Below are positions 6,342 through 13,996 of a stretch of DNA of 19,910 nucleotides, in pieces. The stretch lies in contig CAUJFK010000077.1 of NCBI GenBank assembly GCA_963169175.1, forward strand, positions 1-19,910, in the 5' to 3' direction. The notes beneath the pieces were generated by a model, which saw nothing but the letters and a program-made list of their open reading frames with translations, made no database searches and was not told the origin of the DNA. The number at the start of each line of letters is the position of its first letter. The stretch's first letter is position 1. The position numbers and the translations under genes are program-made. This DNA is from Acidobacteriota bacterium (GTDB taxonomy: Bacteria > Acidobacteriota > Blastocatellia > Pyrinomonadales > Pyrinomonadaceae).

Positions 6342-9323
6342 ATGAACTCGTTTTTCTACCCGCGGATATTGTTGTGCATACTATTCCTGTTCACGTTTTC
6401 CGTGAGCGGCCAATACCGTTTCGACCTCTGGAACACAGATAACGGGCTGCCGCAGAACGGGGTGAGACAGATCACGCAAACACCGGATGGATATCTTTGG
6501 TTTACGACCTTTGACGGCCTCGTAAGGTTTGACGGCGTTCGATTTTCCGCGTTCAACAAAAGCAATACAAAAGGGATCATCAACAACCGGTTTACGGGGA
6601 TCTTCAGCGATGTTGACGGCACTGTTTACGGAACAACAATGGAAGACGGAGTTTTGACCGTTTACCGGAACGGAGTATTCAGCTCGATGACCTCGGACCA
6701 GGTTCCCGGACATTACATCGACAAGATCGAACGGGATGAAGACGGCATACTCAAATTTTTGGTCGAGGATGAGGATCGAACAACAAAAAGCTGGTACAGC
6801 CTGCAAGACGGCAAATTCGAGTTCATGGAAACGCGTCCCAGTTTTGGCGAAGATATCGAGATCAACGGGCCGGATGGAACAAAGTGGGTCGTGGGCGTGC
6901 AAGGAGTTGCCGAATATCGCAGCGGACAGATATTTAAAACAGCGATCGACCTAACCAAACTGACATACAGGGTCAACACGTTTGTTGACCGTGAGGGCAG
7001 CCTTTGGCTCGGTGAAAACCGCGTCCATCGGATCCGAGGCGGAGTGCTGAAGACATTCGGCGGACGCGACGGCCTGCCTCAAAATTCACTCTATCATTCA
7101 TTTTGGCAAGAAGATGATGGTAGCGTCTGGTTCTCAAGCGGAGGGGCAGCGAGCCGCAGTATTGGATTGGTTCAGGCAAAGGGCGACGATCTTGTAGTTT
7201 GGGGAGATGCACATGGGCTTAAGTCGGGCTCTATCCAATCGGTATTTAACGACCGGGAAGGCAATAGCTGGCTTGCGACGGACCGCGGGCTGTACCGGCG
7301 CCGAAAACAGGTGATCAAGGCATTTTCAACAGCGGACGGCATAGATCATCCCGAGGTTTACCCGCTTTATCGCGACCGAAAGGGCGATATTTGGATCGGC
7401 ACCAGCCGGGGCCTTAGCATTTACAGCAACGGCAAATTTCGCCCGCTGGAACTTGACTCACCCGCGGGTGCGGCCGCTTCGGACAAATGGCGGCAGGGTA
7501 GGATGTCGGTACAGTCTCTATGGGAGGACCCTGCGGGAAACATGTGGGTCGGCCTGAATGGAGGCATTTTCCTGGTACGGGATAAAAAGGCAGAAATGCT
7601 TTATAAAGGATCGCACGTATTTGCGATTCGCAGCGACAGTGTGGGAAATGTTTGGGTGGCTACGAACAAAGGGCTGCTTCGCTTTAACGATTACAAGGTA
7701 ACGGCCCAGTTTTCGACAAAGGACGGGCTGCCAAATGAATTCATGACCCTTATTTTCGAAGATTCGAAAGGGACATTGTGGTTTGGCGGTTACGGCGGAT
7801 TGAGCAAATTTGAGAATGGCCGATTTACAAACAATACAAAGAACGAAGGACTCGCCGGCAATTATGTCCGCACTATCTATGAAGACGGCGATGGAGCCTT
7901 ATGGATAGGGACCTACGATGAAGGAATGAGCCGGTTTAAGGACGGCCGGTTTGTAAACTATACCGAGGCAAACGGACTAAATAACAGCGGCGTTTTTGCG
8001 ATCGAAGAAGATCAGGCCGGTTATTTTTGGATCAGTTCGAATCGGGGTATTTATCGGGTAAAGCGTCAGGAGCTAAACGACCTGGCGGACGGAAGGATAA
8101 GTAAGATCAATAGCGTTGGATACGGCAAGGGTGACGGAATGTTGTCGAACGAGTGCAACGGCGGGCGTCAGCCGGCCAGTTTGCGTACCGAGGACGGAAA
8201 ATTCTGGTTTCCGACCCAGGACGGAATCGCGGTCGTTGATCCTTCGGCCGAAAGGCCAAATCCGCTTCCGCCTACGGTGGTCATCGAAGAGGTACTGGTC
8301 GAACGAGAGCCGGTAGATTTCAAAGGCGGCCTCGATGTTCCGCCCGGCAAGCGCGACGTTGAGATCCGTTTTACCGGTATCAGCCTCATCAAATCTGATC
8401 AGACAAAGTTCATGTACAGGCTCGTCGGCCATGATCCGGATTGGATCGACGCCGGAACTCGAAGGACGGCAACCTATTCATATCTTCCGCCGGGTAAATA
8501 CACCTTTCAAGTAAAGGCCGCAAACAGCGATGGCGTCTGGAATGAAGCGGGCGAGCAGCTTTCCATCGAGTTCAAGCCTTACTTTTATCAGACCACACTG
8601 TTTTATGTGCTTTGTTCTCTTGGTTTTGCAGCAGTACTTTTGATCGTTTGGAAGGCAAGTGTTCACCGGTTGGAAGTCCGTGAACGCCGGCTAGCGCGGC
8701 TTGTAAATGAGCGAACGGCCGATCTTGCAGCGGCAAACGAAATACTCGAAAATCTTGCAAATTCTGACGGATTGACCCGCATCGGCAACCGCCGGCGGTT
8801 TGAAAGTTTCCTTGCCGACGAGTGGCACCGGGCGATCCGGTTTAAGACGCCGATCTCGCTGGCGCTTTTCGATATAGACCATTTCAAGAGCTTTAATGAT
8901 ACTTACGGGCATCAGGCGGGCGATGATTGTCTTCAGCGTGTTGCCGAGGCGTTTGCAGCGACCGTAAAACGGCCGACAGACCTGGTCGCAAGATTTGGCG
9001 GCGAGGAATTCGCTCTTGTTCTAGGCGGAACCGACGCGGCCGGGTCGCTGCTGATCGTAGAAAAAGCGGTTGCGAATGTCAGGGAGCTGTCGATCGAGCA
9101 TAGAGGCTCGGCGACATGCGGACAACTGACCGTGAGTGTCGGCCTTACAACACTTTTCCCTCAATTGGATACCAATGAGTCAGAGTTGATCAAGGCCGCC
9201 GACAAAGCATTGTATCGGGCAAAGGAAAGCGGGCGCGACTGCATTTTCGTCTTCGACGACATCGCGATGGAGTCGATCAGGGCCGAATCCATAGTGCAGT
9301 CGGATCCCGCGATGATCGCATGA
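6342..9323 (+). CDS. Membrane-bound diguanylate cyclase with a periplasmic two-component-regulator propeller sensor
   Basis: Counted from ATG 6342 the protein has 993 residues. Residues 1-22 are a signal peptide (LLCILFLFTFSVSG). A long series of propeller repeats follows, recognised by recurring 'DGLPN...I..D..G.LWFGT..GL.RF' units, to about 650. A Y_Y_Y-type beta domain sits at about 665-745 and one membrane helix at about 753-772. A short coiled segment precedes the GGDEF domain. The active site reads GGEEF at 886-890, intact, and the inhibitory I-site RPTD at 877-880 sits the usual five residues before it. The family makes cyclic di-GMP from GTP in the cytoplasm under control of the external propeller, whose ligand is unknown. 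ATG 6342 is chosen because it begins the signal peptide and lies downstream of a good promoter. Confidence 0.93.
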   Translation: MNSFFYPRILLCILFLFTFSVSGQYRFDLWNTDNGLPQNGVRQITQTPDGYLWFTTFDGLVRFDGVRFSAFNKSNTKGIINNRFTGIFSDVDGTVYGTTMEDGVLTVYRNGVFSSMTSDQVPGHYIDKIERDEDGILKFLVEDEDRTTKSWYSLQDGKFEFMETRPSFGEDIEINGPDGTKWVVGVQGVAEYRSGQIFKTAIDLTKLTYRVNTFVDREGSLWLGENRVHRIRGGVLKTFGGRDGLPQNSLYHSFWQEDDGSVWFSSGGAASRSIGLVQAKGDDLVVWGDAHGLKSGSIQSVFNDREGNSWLATDRGLYRRRKQVIKAFSTADGIDHPEVYPLYRDRKGDIWIGTSRGLSIYSNGKFRPLELDSPAGAAASDKWRQGRMSVQSLWEDPAGNMWVGLNGGIFLVRDKKAEMLYKGSHVFAIRSDSVGNVWVATNKGLLRFNDYKVTAQFSTKDGLPNEFMTLIFEDSKGTLWFGGYGGLSKFENGRFTNNTKNEGLAGNYVRTIYEDGDGALWIGTYDEGMSRFKDGRFVNYTEANGLNNSGVFAIEEDQAGYFWISSNRGIYRVKRQELNDLADGRISKINSVGYGKGDGMLSNECNGGRQPASLRTEDGKFWFPTQDGIAVVDPSAERPNPLPPTVVIEEVLVEREPVDFKGGLDVPPGKRDVEIRFTGISLIKSDQTKFMYRLVGHDPDWIDAGTRRTATYSYLPPGKYTFQVKAANSDGVWNEAGEQLSIEFKPYFYQTTLFYVLCSLGFAAVLLIVWKASVHRLEVRERRLARLVNERTADLAAANEILENLANSDGLTRIGNRRRFESFLADEWHRAIRFKTPISLALFDIDHFKSFNDTYGHQAGDDCLQRVAEAFAATVKRPTDLVARFGGEEFALVLGGTDAAGSLLIVEKAVANVRELSIEHRGSATCGQLTVSVGLTTLFPQLDTNESELIKAADKALYRAKESGRDCIFVFDDIAMESIRAESIVQSDPAMIA

Positions 9324-9350
9324 CAACGCCATTTACCTGGCAGGATATGG

Positions 9351-9362
9351 GTCTGATCTAAC
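9351..9362 (-). other. Distal integron cassette border, GTTRRRY core
   Basis: On the minus strand GTTAGAT (9362-9356) fits the integron core-site consensus GTTRRRY and is followed by CAGACC. A near copy, with one extra T, is at 10058-10070. The two flank the 155-aa gene as expected for cassette junctions. A matching R'' box after that gene's stop was not found, so the site is partly decayed or the border is only approximate. Confidence 0.45.
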
Positions 9363-9524
9363 CTGCAAACGACGGTAAGCATAACTTACGGTCCAAACTC
9401 AAATTTGGATCCCGGCATACGATTCAGAACAGCCGTCCAATCTCACGAATCCGTTTCGGAAAAGGCATCACGTCTCGGCCCCATACATCGATCCTCAGTC
9501 TCTGCGCATCCAGGCTCCTTTGCG

Positions 9525-9992
9525 TCAAAATCCATCGAAATCGGGAAGTTGGCTGGGTTTGAAGTTCAATCCCGCCTGATTTTCGACGGCACGGTTTGCG
9601 GCAATGGAAACCTTTTCAATCGAGCGGAGTGCCTTCGCGTTATCGGTCGAGCCTGAGATGCCGCGACATTCGTCGATCAGTCCCGGAACTTCGGCGTCGG
9701 TGTATTCGACACGCACATCGGTGTCGCGAACGCGTCCGATCAACTGGAATTTGGCCATGCATTCATTGAATCGGTCCCAATACATCGCAGTCTGTTCTTC
9801 AACAGAGTCCGCCTTTAGGCTTTCCCAGCGGGGAACACCGATGCCTTCGAAATAAATTGCCTCGACGTCCTCGGGGTTGATGTTGTATCCGATATAATCG
9901 GAACTCTCGCCGTTTGTGATGAAAACCGACAACGAGCCTTCGCCCTTCTGCTCATTTTGAAAATCGCGTTCGAGATCACTAACTTCGCTCAT
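9525..9992 (-). CDS. Hypothetical cassette-borne protein (155 aa)
   Basis: The start at 9992 is fixed by GGAGG nine bases upstream; the frame stays open further upstream but without a ribosome site. The product is acidic and soluble, beginning MSEVSDLERDFQNEQKGEGS and ending in LPDFDGF, with a central VEYTDAEVPGLIDECRG. There is no signal peptide, membrane segment or catalytic motif that I recognise, and I cannot name a family. It lies on the strand opposite the integron integrase and between two GTTRRRY-like borders, so it is probably the third cassette of the array. Cassette genes are typically orphans of this kind. Confidence 0.6.
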   Translation of the reverse strand: MSEVSDLERDFQNEQKGEGSLSVFITNGESSDYIGYNINPEDVEAIYFEGIGVPRWESLKADSVEEQTAMYWDRFNECMAKFQLIGRVRDTDVRVEYTDAEVPGLIDECRGISGSTDNAKALRSIEKVSIAANRAVENQAGLNFKPSQLPDFDGF

Positions 9993-10057
9993 GTTTTTTG
10001 TCCTCCACAGAAGTATTAGACGTGTGTGTACATTGATTCTTGCATTACCCGCCAGGG

Positions 10058-10070
10058 TTTGATCTAAACG
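10058..10070 (-). other. Cassette border, degenerate GTT(T)AGAT core
   Basis: On the minus strand CGTTTAGATCAAACCC resembles the border GGTTAGATCAGACCC at 9351-9362. One extra T interrupts the GTTRRRY consensus. It would mark the 5' edge of the 155-aa cassette, about 70 bases before its start codon. Confidence 0.4.
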
Positions 10071-10244
10071 GGTACCGACACGGCAGGCAGCCGATAACGG
10101 AACTCTAAGATTCCAGGACGGAAAACGCGTCCAAATACACGGGCGAACTTCCGTTCGAGAGATCCCGCGGTACGGAACCGCCCAAGATGCAAACGCATCG
10201 CAAGACAACAGAAATAGGGTAACGGCGTGAACGAATTGTAAGGC
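10062..10244 (-). other. attC-like recombination site (left half convincing, right half weak)
   Basis: Thirteen bases after the stop of the broken gene at 10257 the minus strand reads GCCTTACAATTCGTTCACGC, very like the R''/L'' half of classical attC sites (GCCTAAC plus AATTC plus TCAAGCCG), with T replacing the first A of AAC. The L'/R' half is not clear; the best end point is GTTTAGAT near 10062, which would make the site unusually long. Confidence 0.45.
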
Positions 10245-10256
10245 GGGCAGCAGCGG

Positions 10257-10588
10257 TCAAACGCGGGTTCCGAACCACGGCTGCGGCCCATTGCTGTGCT
10301 GACTGCTCGACCAGGCGCCATGTATCATATTTCCATCAGTCGAAATAAAAAACACGGCATTTCCTTGATCACCCGTACTGTTGGTTTCGTCTATTGCGGC
10401 CCGCCACATTGAGCCGTTGCCTTCCATTGCGCCGAACAAGCGTACATCCTGGCCCGGCCTTGAATAGGCGCGCTGTCCAGGTTGTTCGGATCAGCGTCGA
10501 TGCTGATAGTTAAGGTTATCGGTTCGGGATTCTCCAGGTTGTTCCCGCTATATCTAGTCGTTTGCCACTGACCATCGAATGACGGCAT
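10257..10588 (-). pseudogene. Small cassette gene split by a one-base frameshift
   Basis: An ATG at 10588 with GGGGGTGA just upstream opens MPSFDGQWQTTRYSGNNLEN and runs to IQGRAR before going out of frame. From about 10452 the next frame continues naturally as QDVRLFGAMEGNGSMWRAAI and ends PQPWFGTRV at 10257. Adding one C to the CC at about 10453-10454 restores a single ORF of roughly 110 residues with beta-rich character, no signal peptide and no known motif. The two halves share strand and length logic and are followed by an attC-like site, so this was one cassette gene. I do not recognise the family. It may be intact if the base loss is a sequencing error. Confidence 0.6.
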
Positions 10589-10619
10589 TGGTCACCCCCA
10601 TTGATCGCGAAAAGGTTCG

Positions 10620-10704
10620 TATTTACACCAAATTAACCGTGCCGCGCCTTTACCTACAAGCTACTCGGCTACGGAAAGCGGCTACGGTTGAATTGATGTT
10701 AGGC
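10620..10704 (-). other. attC site of the P-loop cassette
   Basis: Eleven bases after the P-loop gene's stop, the minus strand has GCCTAAC (10704-10698), a perfect R'' box (RYYYAAC). CAATTCAACCGT and ACGGTTAATTTG form the L''/L' pair with two mismatches, and GCGGC/GCCGC extends the stem. The far core appears as GTAAATA (10626-10620), a degenerate GTTRRRY. The R'' box is exactly complementary to the cassette's own 5' border GTTAGGC at 11294-11288, as the excision mechanism requires. Confidence 0.65.
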
Positions 10705-10714
10705 CGCCAGTCAA

Positions 10715-11266
10715 CTATTCTACCCAGCCAGTAACAGTTATAACCTGCCTGGCGACTTCAGTTATAGAATGGCCCTCGTTCATAACTGTCGCCTGTTCGA
10801 GTTTTAATCTGTCAAGCGTTTCCGTCATGATGTCCACTTCGCCCAAATGTTCTTGCAGCGTCTGGCCGACATCTCGATGTGTTAGACGTTGTTTCAGGGT
10901 ACGTGATGAAGCTAAGAGTCGTACCACTGTAAGCGGCGTTCCAGGCCAAACACGCCTCAGTGTTTCGACTGGTTCACGCTGAGTTACCCCCCTAGCAAGG
11001 ATAAGATATTCCACACCCACGGAGTGTAAGTTCGGCCAGAGGGAAAAGAGGTTTTGAAAGATCAGGCGATCGTGGTAATAAAACTTATCGCCCAGGCAAA
11101 CCCACCCCAGCCAGTCCAAATCGATTACGGCGCAGCGCAGATTTTTCGCTTCGAGTTGGTGTCCGATCTCGATTGCGACGGTCGTCTTCCCTGAGCCGAT
11201 TGTGCCGGTGAGCAGCAATGCCCCTTTTGGTTCTTGTTCTGTAACATAATTCTTAAAGCTAATCAT
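10715..11266 (-). CDS. P-loop nucleotide-kinase-like ATPase on an integron cassette
   Basis: The 183-residue product has a Walker A motif GTIGSGKTT at 21-29, and VIDLDWLGW near 47-55 in the position where small kinases bind substrate through an IDLD/D-type strand. The rest resembles an AAA_33 or adenylylsulfate/shikimate-kinase-like core, with LTVVRLLASSRTLKQRLTHR as a lid-like arginine-rich segment. The substrate cannot be told. The ATG at 11266 lies 22 bases inside the core site at 11288-11294, a short leader typical of integron cassettes, and the stop is followed at once by an attC. It is the cassette nearest the integrase, hence first in the array. No clear ribosome site is seen. Confidence 0.75.
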   Translation of the reverse strand: MISFKNYVTEQEPKGALLLTGTIGSGKTTVAIEIGHQLEAKNLRCAVIDLDWLGWVCLGDKFYYHDRLIFQNLFSLWPNLHSVGVEYLILARGVTQREPVETLRRVWPGTPLTVVRLLASSRTLKQRLTHRDVGQTLQEHLGEVDIMTETLDRLKLEQATVMNEGHSITEVARQVITVTGWVE

Positions 11267-11287
11267 GATGGACTTAGAACCTAGGCG

Positions 11288-11340
11288 GCCTAACTTATGG
11301 TTGAGCGGAACCGACGATTCCGCTCAATTCTTGTTTCTGA
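11288..11340 (-). other. Likely attI region / first cassette junction
   Basis: The minus strand reads CATAAGTTAGGCCGCC; GTTAGGC at 11294-11288 is a perfect GTTRRRY core. It lies between the integrase remnant and the first cassette, where attI is expected, and the bases before it are A-rich as in known attI ends. A perfect hairpin next to it (11301-11327) means a leftover attC cannot be excluded. Confidence 0.5.
11301..11327 (+). repeat. Perfect 10-bp stem-loop beside the integrase
   Basis: TTGAGCGGAA (11301-11310), a 7-base loop, then TTCCGCTCAA (11318-11327). On the plus strand it is followed by TTCTTGTTTCT, so it could act as an intrinsic terminator in that direction; on the minus strand it ends six bases before the cassette core and could be the L-box stem of a decayed attC. 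Confidence 0.6.
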
Positions 11341-11427
11341 TGTATTATACAGAAATCTTTCTGCGTACGAAGCTTATATGCAGTCGGAATTTGGATTAGA
11401 TGCGAGGATAGCCTGGAACCGACGAGC

Positions 11428-12377
11428 AAGCCAAAATTATTGGATCGTGTGCGGATGGTCGCTCGCGCGAGGCATCTGAACAACAGGACCGATGACACGT
11501 ATCACAACTTTATCAAGCGGTATATTTTGTTTGAAAACAAGCGGCACCCGGCGGAAATGGGAGCTGACGAAATAACGGAGTTTCTGACTGATCTGGCCGT
11601 GCGGGGAAAGGTTTCGGCATCGACGCAAAATCACGCGTTGTTTGCAATCTTGTTTCTATATCGTGATGTGCTTGCGATCGAGTTGCCGCGTATAGAGGGC
11701 GTTGTCCGAGCCAAACGGCCCGAACATCTTCCGGCAGTATTTTCGGCGGCCGAGGCGAAGGCTATTATCGAGCGTATGTCAGGTGTGCCGCAGTTGGTGG
11801 CGAGTTTATTATATGGTTCGGGATTAAGGCTGTCTGAGGCGCTTAGACTGCGGATAAAGGACATCGACTTTGAGGCTGGCACTGTTGCGGCCCGAGATGC
11901 AAAAGGTGCAAAGGATCGTATAACTATTCTGCCTGAATCTTTGCACGAGGGACTCGAGAGACAGATGGCGAGGGCTCGTCTTATTCATCACAAGGACTTG
12001 AGCCTGGGCTAAGGCGAAGCGTGGATGCCGTTGCGCTTGACAGAAAATATCCAACCGCGGGCCGCGAGTGGAAATAGCAATATGTTTTTCCATCGACGAA
12101 GATCTCGCCGACCCGCGAGGATGCTAAGCCGAGACGACATTGCACATCCGAAACAACCATTCAGAAGGCCGTAAAGAAGGCGATGGACGAGTGCCAAATC
12201 ATTAAACACGGAAATTGCCATACATTTCGGCACAGTTTCGCCACGCACCTGCTTGAAAATCATTATGATATTCGAACGGTTCAGGACCTTTTAGGCCATA
12301 AGGACGTTAAGACGACGCAGATATATACGCACGTCTTGAAAAACAAGAGTTTTGTGCGCAGTCCGCTTGATGATTAA
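11428..12377 (+). pseudogene. intI: Integron integrase (IntI-family tyrosine recombinase), broken
   Basis: From about 11428 (SKPKLLDRVR) the frame runs through FIKRYILFENKRHPAEMGAD, AKRPEHLPAVF and LLYGSGLRLSEALRLRIKD, which carries the catalytic Arg. It hits TAA at 12010-12012. Beyond it GEAWMPL continues, a one-base shift near 12032 leads to ALDRKYPTAGREWK, a TAG at 12075-12077 replaces a Trp codon, then QYVFPSTKIS, TFRHSFATHLLENHYDIRTV and LLGHKDVKTTQIYTH with the remaining His, Arg, His and Tyr residues. The EW..QYVFP segment between the Arg and His boxes is the extra region specific to integron integrases. No good start codon exists; an N-terminal lesion is likely. At least one frameshift and two stops make it inactive as read. 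It diverges from the minus-strand cassettes, the canonical integron layout. Confidence 0.88.
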
Positions 12378-13344
12378 CCATTGGCGGCTAGCCGCATTTC
12401 TATTTACGGTGTTCGTTTTGGCCGGGCCGCTATTTGGCCAGGATGCGGCGCCTGGGCCGGATCGGGCGGCGGTTGAGTTGGGGTCGCGGACGGCTAAGGG
12501 CGGGTTTCGGAATGAGGATGAGATCGCGGCTAAGTTTAATGCGTGGCGGACGGATGCGGAGGCGGTGGTTTGGCTTGGGTTTATGGGATATAAGCCGGGG
12601 GCGATCTCGTCGGTTGCCGTGACGAAACCGCATGGCGAGAAGGCGGATGTCGTGGTGCAAATAAGAATGCTCCCGCAGAGCCGCATAGACGCAAAGTCGG
12701 AACCGCCAGCTCGCCTCCTGCCTGAGGAGGGGTGGCCGAAGGCCGGGGTGGTGGGAGCAGCAGACGGCAAGTCTTTGTTGAAGGAAAATCTCCCGCAGAG
12801 CCGCAAAGATGCAGAGCAAGAGGAGCGCCGTGAGGGCATTTCGATCAAGCTGGTTTCGAGTCGGTCGGGTTTTAATCAGATCGACAAACGCTGGCTGGAA
12901 CATTACGCAAAGATGTGGCGGATGCCCGCGGAGGTGGTGACGGCATTGAAGTTGTTTGTTGGCGAAGTGAGGCCGAACAAGCCCTCGCGAAAGCCTGAGC
13001 GTATGTTCCTGAATGAGCTTACGCCGGAACAGCGCAAGGCGGTCACTGATTTTTTCGCGGCAAATAAAACAGAGATCGTCGCTGACCTGTTCAGCGGCGA
13101 TGGCGAGTTTTCGGCCGCGTGGATGATGGTGGCGTTAAAGGCGTCAGCGAAGCCGCGTTGGGTGCTGCGGCGGATCGATCACGTCATAAAATTCTTCGGC
13201 GAAGGTCCGGTCGAGATAACCCGTGCCGGCAATCTGAAAATTGGCCGCATCACAATGCAGCGAAAAGGCGGCGACGGCGGGCGAGAAACCGCCAGGATGC
13301 TGCAGTTCAAGATAGACCCCTCGCTTCTGTTTGACGGCCAATGA
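12370..13344 (+). CDS. Type II restriction-endonuclease-like protein with signal-peptide-like N-terminus and repeat insertion
   Basis: The body carries TAKGGFRNEDEIAAKFNAW near residues 42-60, KADVVVQI, ISIKLVSSRSGFNQIDKRW, MFLNEL, GEGPVEITRAGNLKIGRI and QRKGGDGGRETARMLQFKI, a set I associate with a family of type II restriction endonucleases; by that reading KADVV..Q and IKLVS are the metal-site strands. Two oddities follow. The first 24 residues (HWRLAAFLFTVFVLAGPLFG) look like an export signal, unusual for a restriction enzyme; the enzyme part may originally start near the TTG at 12478. About 50 residues between the two metal-site strands derive from repeats at 12670-12817. No methyltransferase lies in the window. 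The start overlaps the integrase end by eight bases. Function as an active nuclease is doubtful; family call is from memory. Confidence 0.6.
   Translation: MINHWRLAAFLFTVFVLAGPLFGQDAAPGPDRAAVELGSRTAKGGFRNEDEIAAKFNAWRTDAEAVVWLGFMGYKPGAISSVAVTKPHGEKADVVVQIRMLPQSRIDAKSEPPARLLPEEGWPKAGVVGAADGKSLLKENLPQSRKDAEQEERREGISIKLVSSRSGFNQIDKRWLEHYAKMWRMPAEVVTALKLFVGEVRPNKPSRKPERMFLNELTPEQRKAVTDFFAANKTEIVADLFSGDGEFSAAWMMVALKASAKPRWVLRRIDHVIKFFGEGPVEITRAGNLKIGRITMQRKGGDGGRETARMLQFKIDPSLLFDGQ
12670..12817 (+). repeat. Composite in-frame repeat insertion: two 28-bp units flanking a palindromic element
   Basis: CTCCCGCAGAGCCGCAWAGA units start at 12670 and 12790, exactly 120 bases (40 codons) apart, giving LPQSRIDAK and LPQSRKDAE. 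Between them, 12714-12755 holds CCTCCT-N5-AGGAGG, then GGCC-GAA-GGCC, then GGGGTGGTGGGAGC. The latter element recurs in the mannosidase gene. The insertion keeps the host frame open. Confidence 0.8.
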
Positions 13345-13433
13345 AACTCACACGCCAACAGATCATCGGTGCACTGATCGTCCTCGTTTTTATCCTTGCG
13401 GCTGCGTTAATTCGCATGGGCCTGGCCCGATGA
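13341..13433 (+). CDS. Tiny single-span membrane protein (30 aa)
   Basis: The ATG overlaps the upstream TGA as ATGA, a classic coupling arrangement. The peptide starts MKLTRQQ, then IIGALIVLVFILAAALI forms one membrane helix, and ends RMGLAR. Small proteins with a basic start and one helix are common and often unannotated. I do not recognise a family. Translation is supported only by the overlap and the clean hydrophobic profile. Confidence 0.5.
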   Translation: MKLTRQQIIGALIVLVFILAAALIRMGLAR

Positions 13434-13442
13434 CGAATAAAA

Positions 13443-13521
13443 GTCAGAACCGGGAGCGATAGCGACTGGGTACCGTGTGGCCGACGCAAAGAACCCAGTC
13501 GCTACCGCTCCCAGTTCTGAC
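13443..13521. repeat. REP-like palindrome, copy 1
   Basis: Arms 13443-13471 and 13493-13521 are 29 bases each and pair with only two mismatches; the arm core is GAGCGGTAGCGACTGGGT. The right arm overlaps the 3' end of the minus-strand membrane-protein gene, whose TAG stop (13504-13502) lies in it. It also sits between that gene and the convergent 30-aa gene, so it may serve as a terminator. Confidence 0.9.
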
Positions 13522-13903
13522 AAGAGGCGAAAAGGGCGATACAGCCAAGTATGAAAATCGCGCCGATCACTCCGGACAGTTGATCACCCATTGTCTCGGG
13601 AATACTTGCTTGAAACCGGGTCTCGAACAACCGATCGGATGTGAACTCCGTCAATTCCCACGCAATTACGACACCACAAGTCAGACCGAATGCAAGCAAA
13701 TGCCGAACGATGGGGAGCAGTCGGCCGATGGAAGATTCCCAAAGCAAAAGTCCTTGGTAGAAAAAGAACGCCATTGCCGCACCGCCGAAAAAATGCATCA
13801 ACCAGTCGATGTCATAAAAGCGTGCGACGATTTGCTGAACCAGAACGACGGCTATCGGCGCCCAAGCCGCACGTAGAAACCATGTATATAGAAACTGAAA
13901 CAC
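13502..13903 (-). CDS. Small polytopic membrane protein, DUF2238/VanZ-like
   Basis: The 133-residue product has about four membrane helices. Polar positions within them read DWLMHFFGG, AWELTEF, and ETMGDQLSGVIGA, resembling the H..GG / WE..E / D...D..GA pattern of the DUF2238 (YjdF-like) and VanZ-like membrane families; the assignment is tentative. It starts with GTG at 13903 preceded by a weak AAAGG. The last residues CQNWER and the stop codon are encoded by a REP-like palindrome arm. It lies 73 bases after the mannosidase stop on the same strand and may be read from that transcript. Confidence 0.6.
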   Translation of the reverse strand: MFQFLYTWFLRAAWAPIAVVLVQQIVARFYDIDWLMHFFGGAAMAFFFYQGLLLWESSIGRLLPIVRHLLAFGLTCGVVIAWELTEFTSDRLFETRFQASIPETMGDQLSGVIGAIFILGCIALFASCQNWER

Positions 13904-13923
13904 TGCCTTTAACGAATATATCA

Positions 13924-13996
13924 GTCGGAATCGGTAGCGACTGGGTGCTTAGCGCCCGCGACCCGGAACCCAGTCGCTACTGCTCCCGTTTCTGAC
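13924..13996. repeat. REP-like palindrome, copy 2
   Basis: Left arm 13924-13946 and right arm 13968-13996 share the GGTAGCGACTGGGT core with copy 1; six bases of the left arm are missing. The right arm encodes the end of the minus-strand mannosidase (SQKREQ) including its TAG stop at 13979-13977, the same position within the element as in copy 1. Confidence 0.88.

Noticed and set aside
9993..10208. Upstream extension of the 155-aa gene to a start at 10208
   Set aside because: The extension has no ribosome site, low-complexity composition and runs into the attC-like region, while ATG 9992 has a GGAGG at good spacing.
13475..13876. Plus-strand ORF of 133 codons opposite the small membrane-protein gene
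   Set aside because: It begins inside a REP-like palindrome, has no ribosome site and is rich in charged residues typical of an antisense shadow; the minus frame gives a coherent membrane protein.
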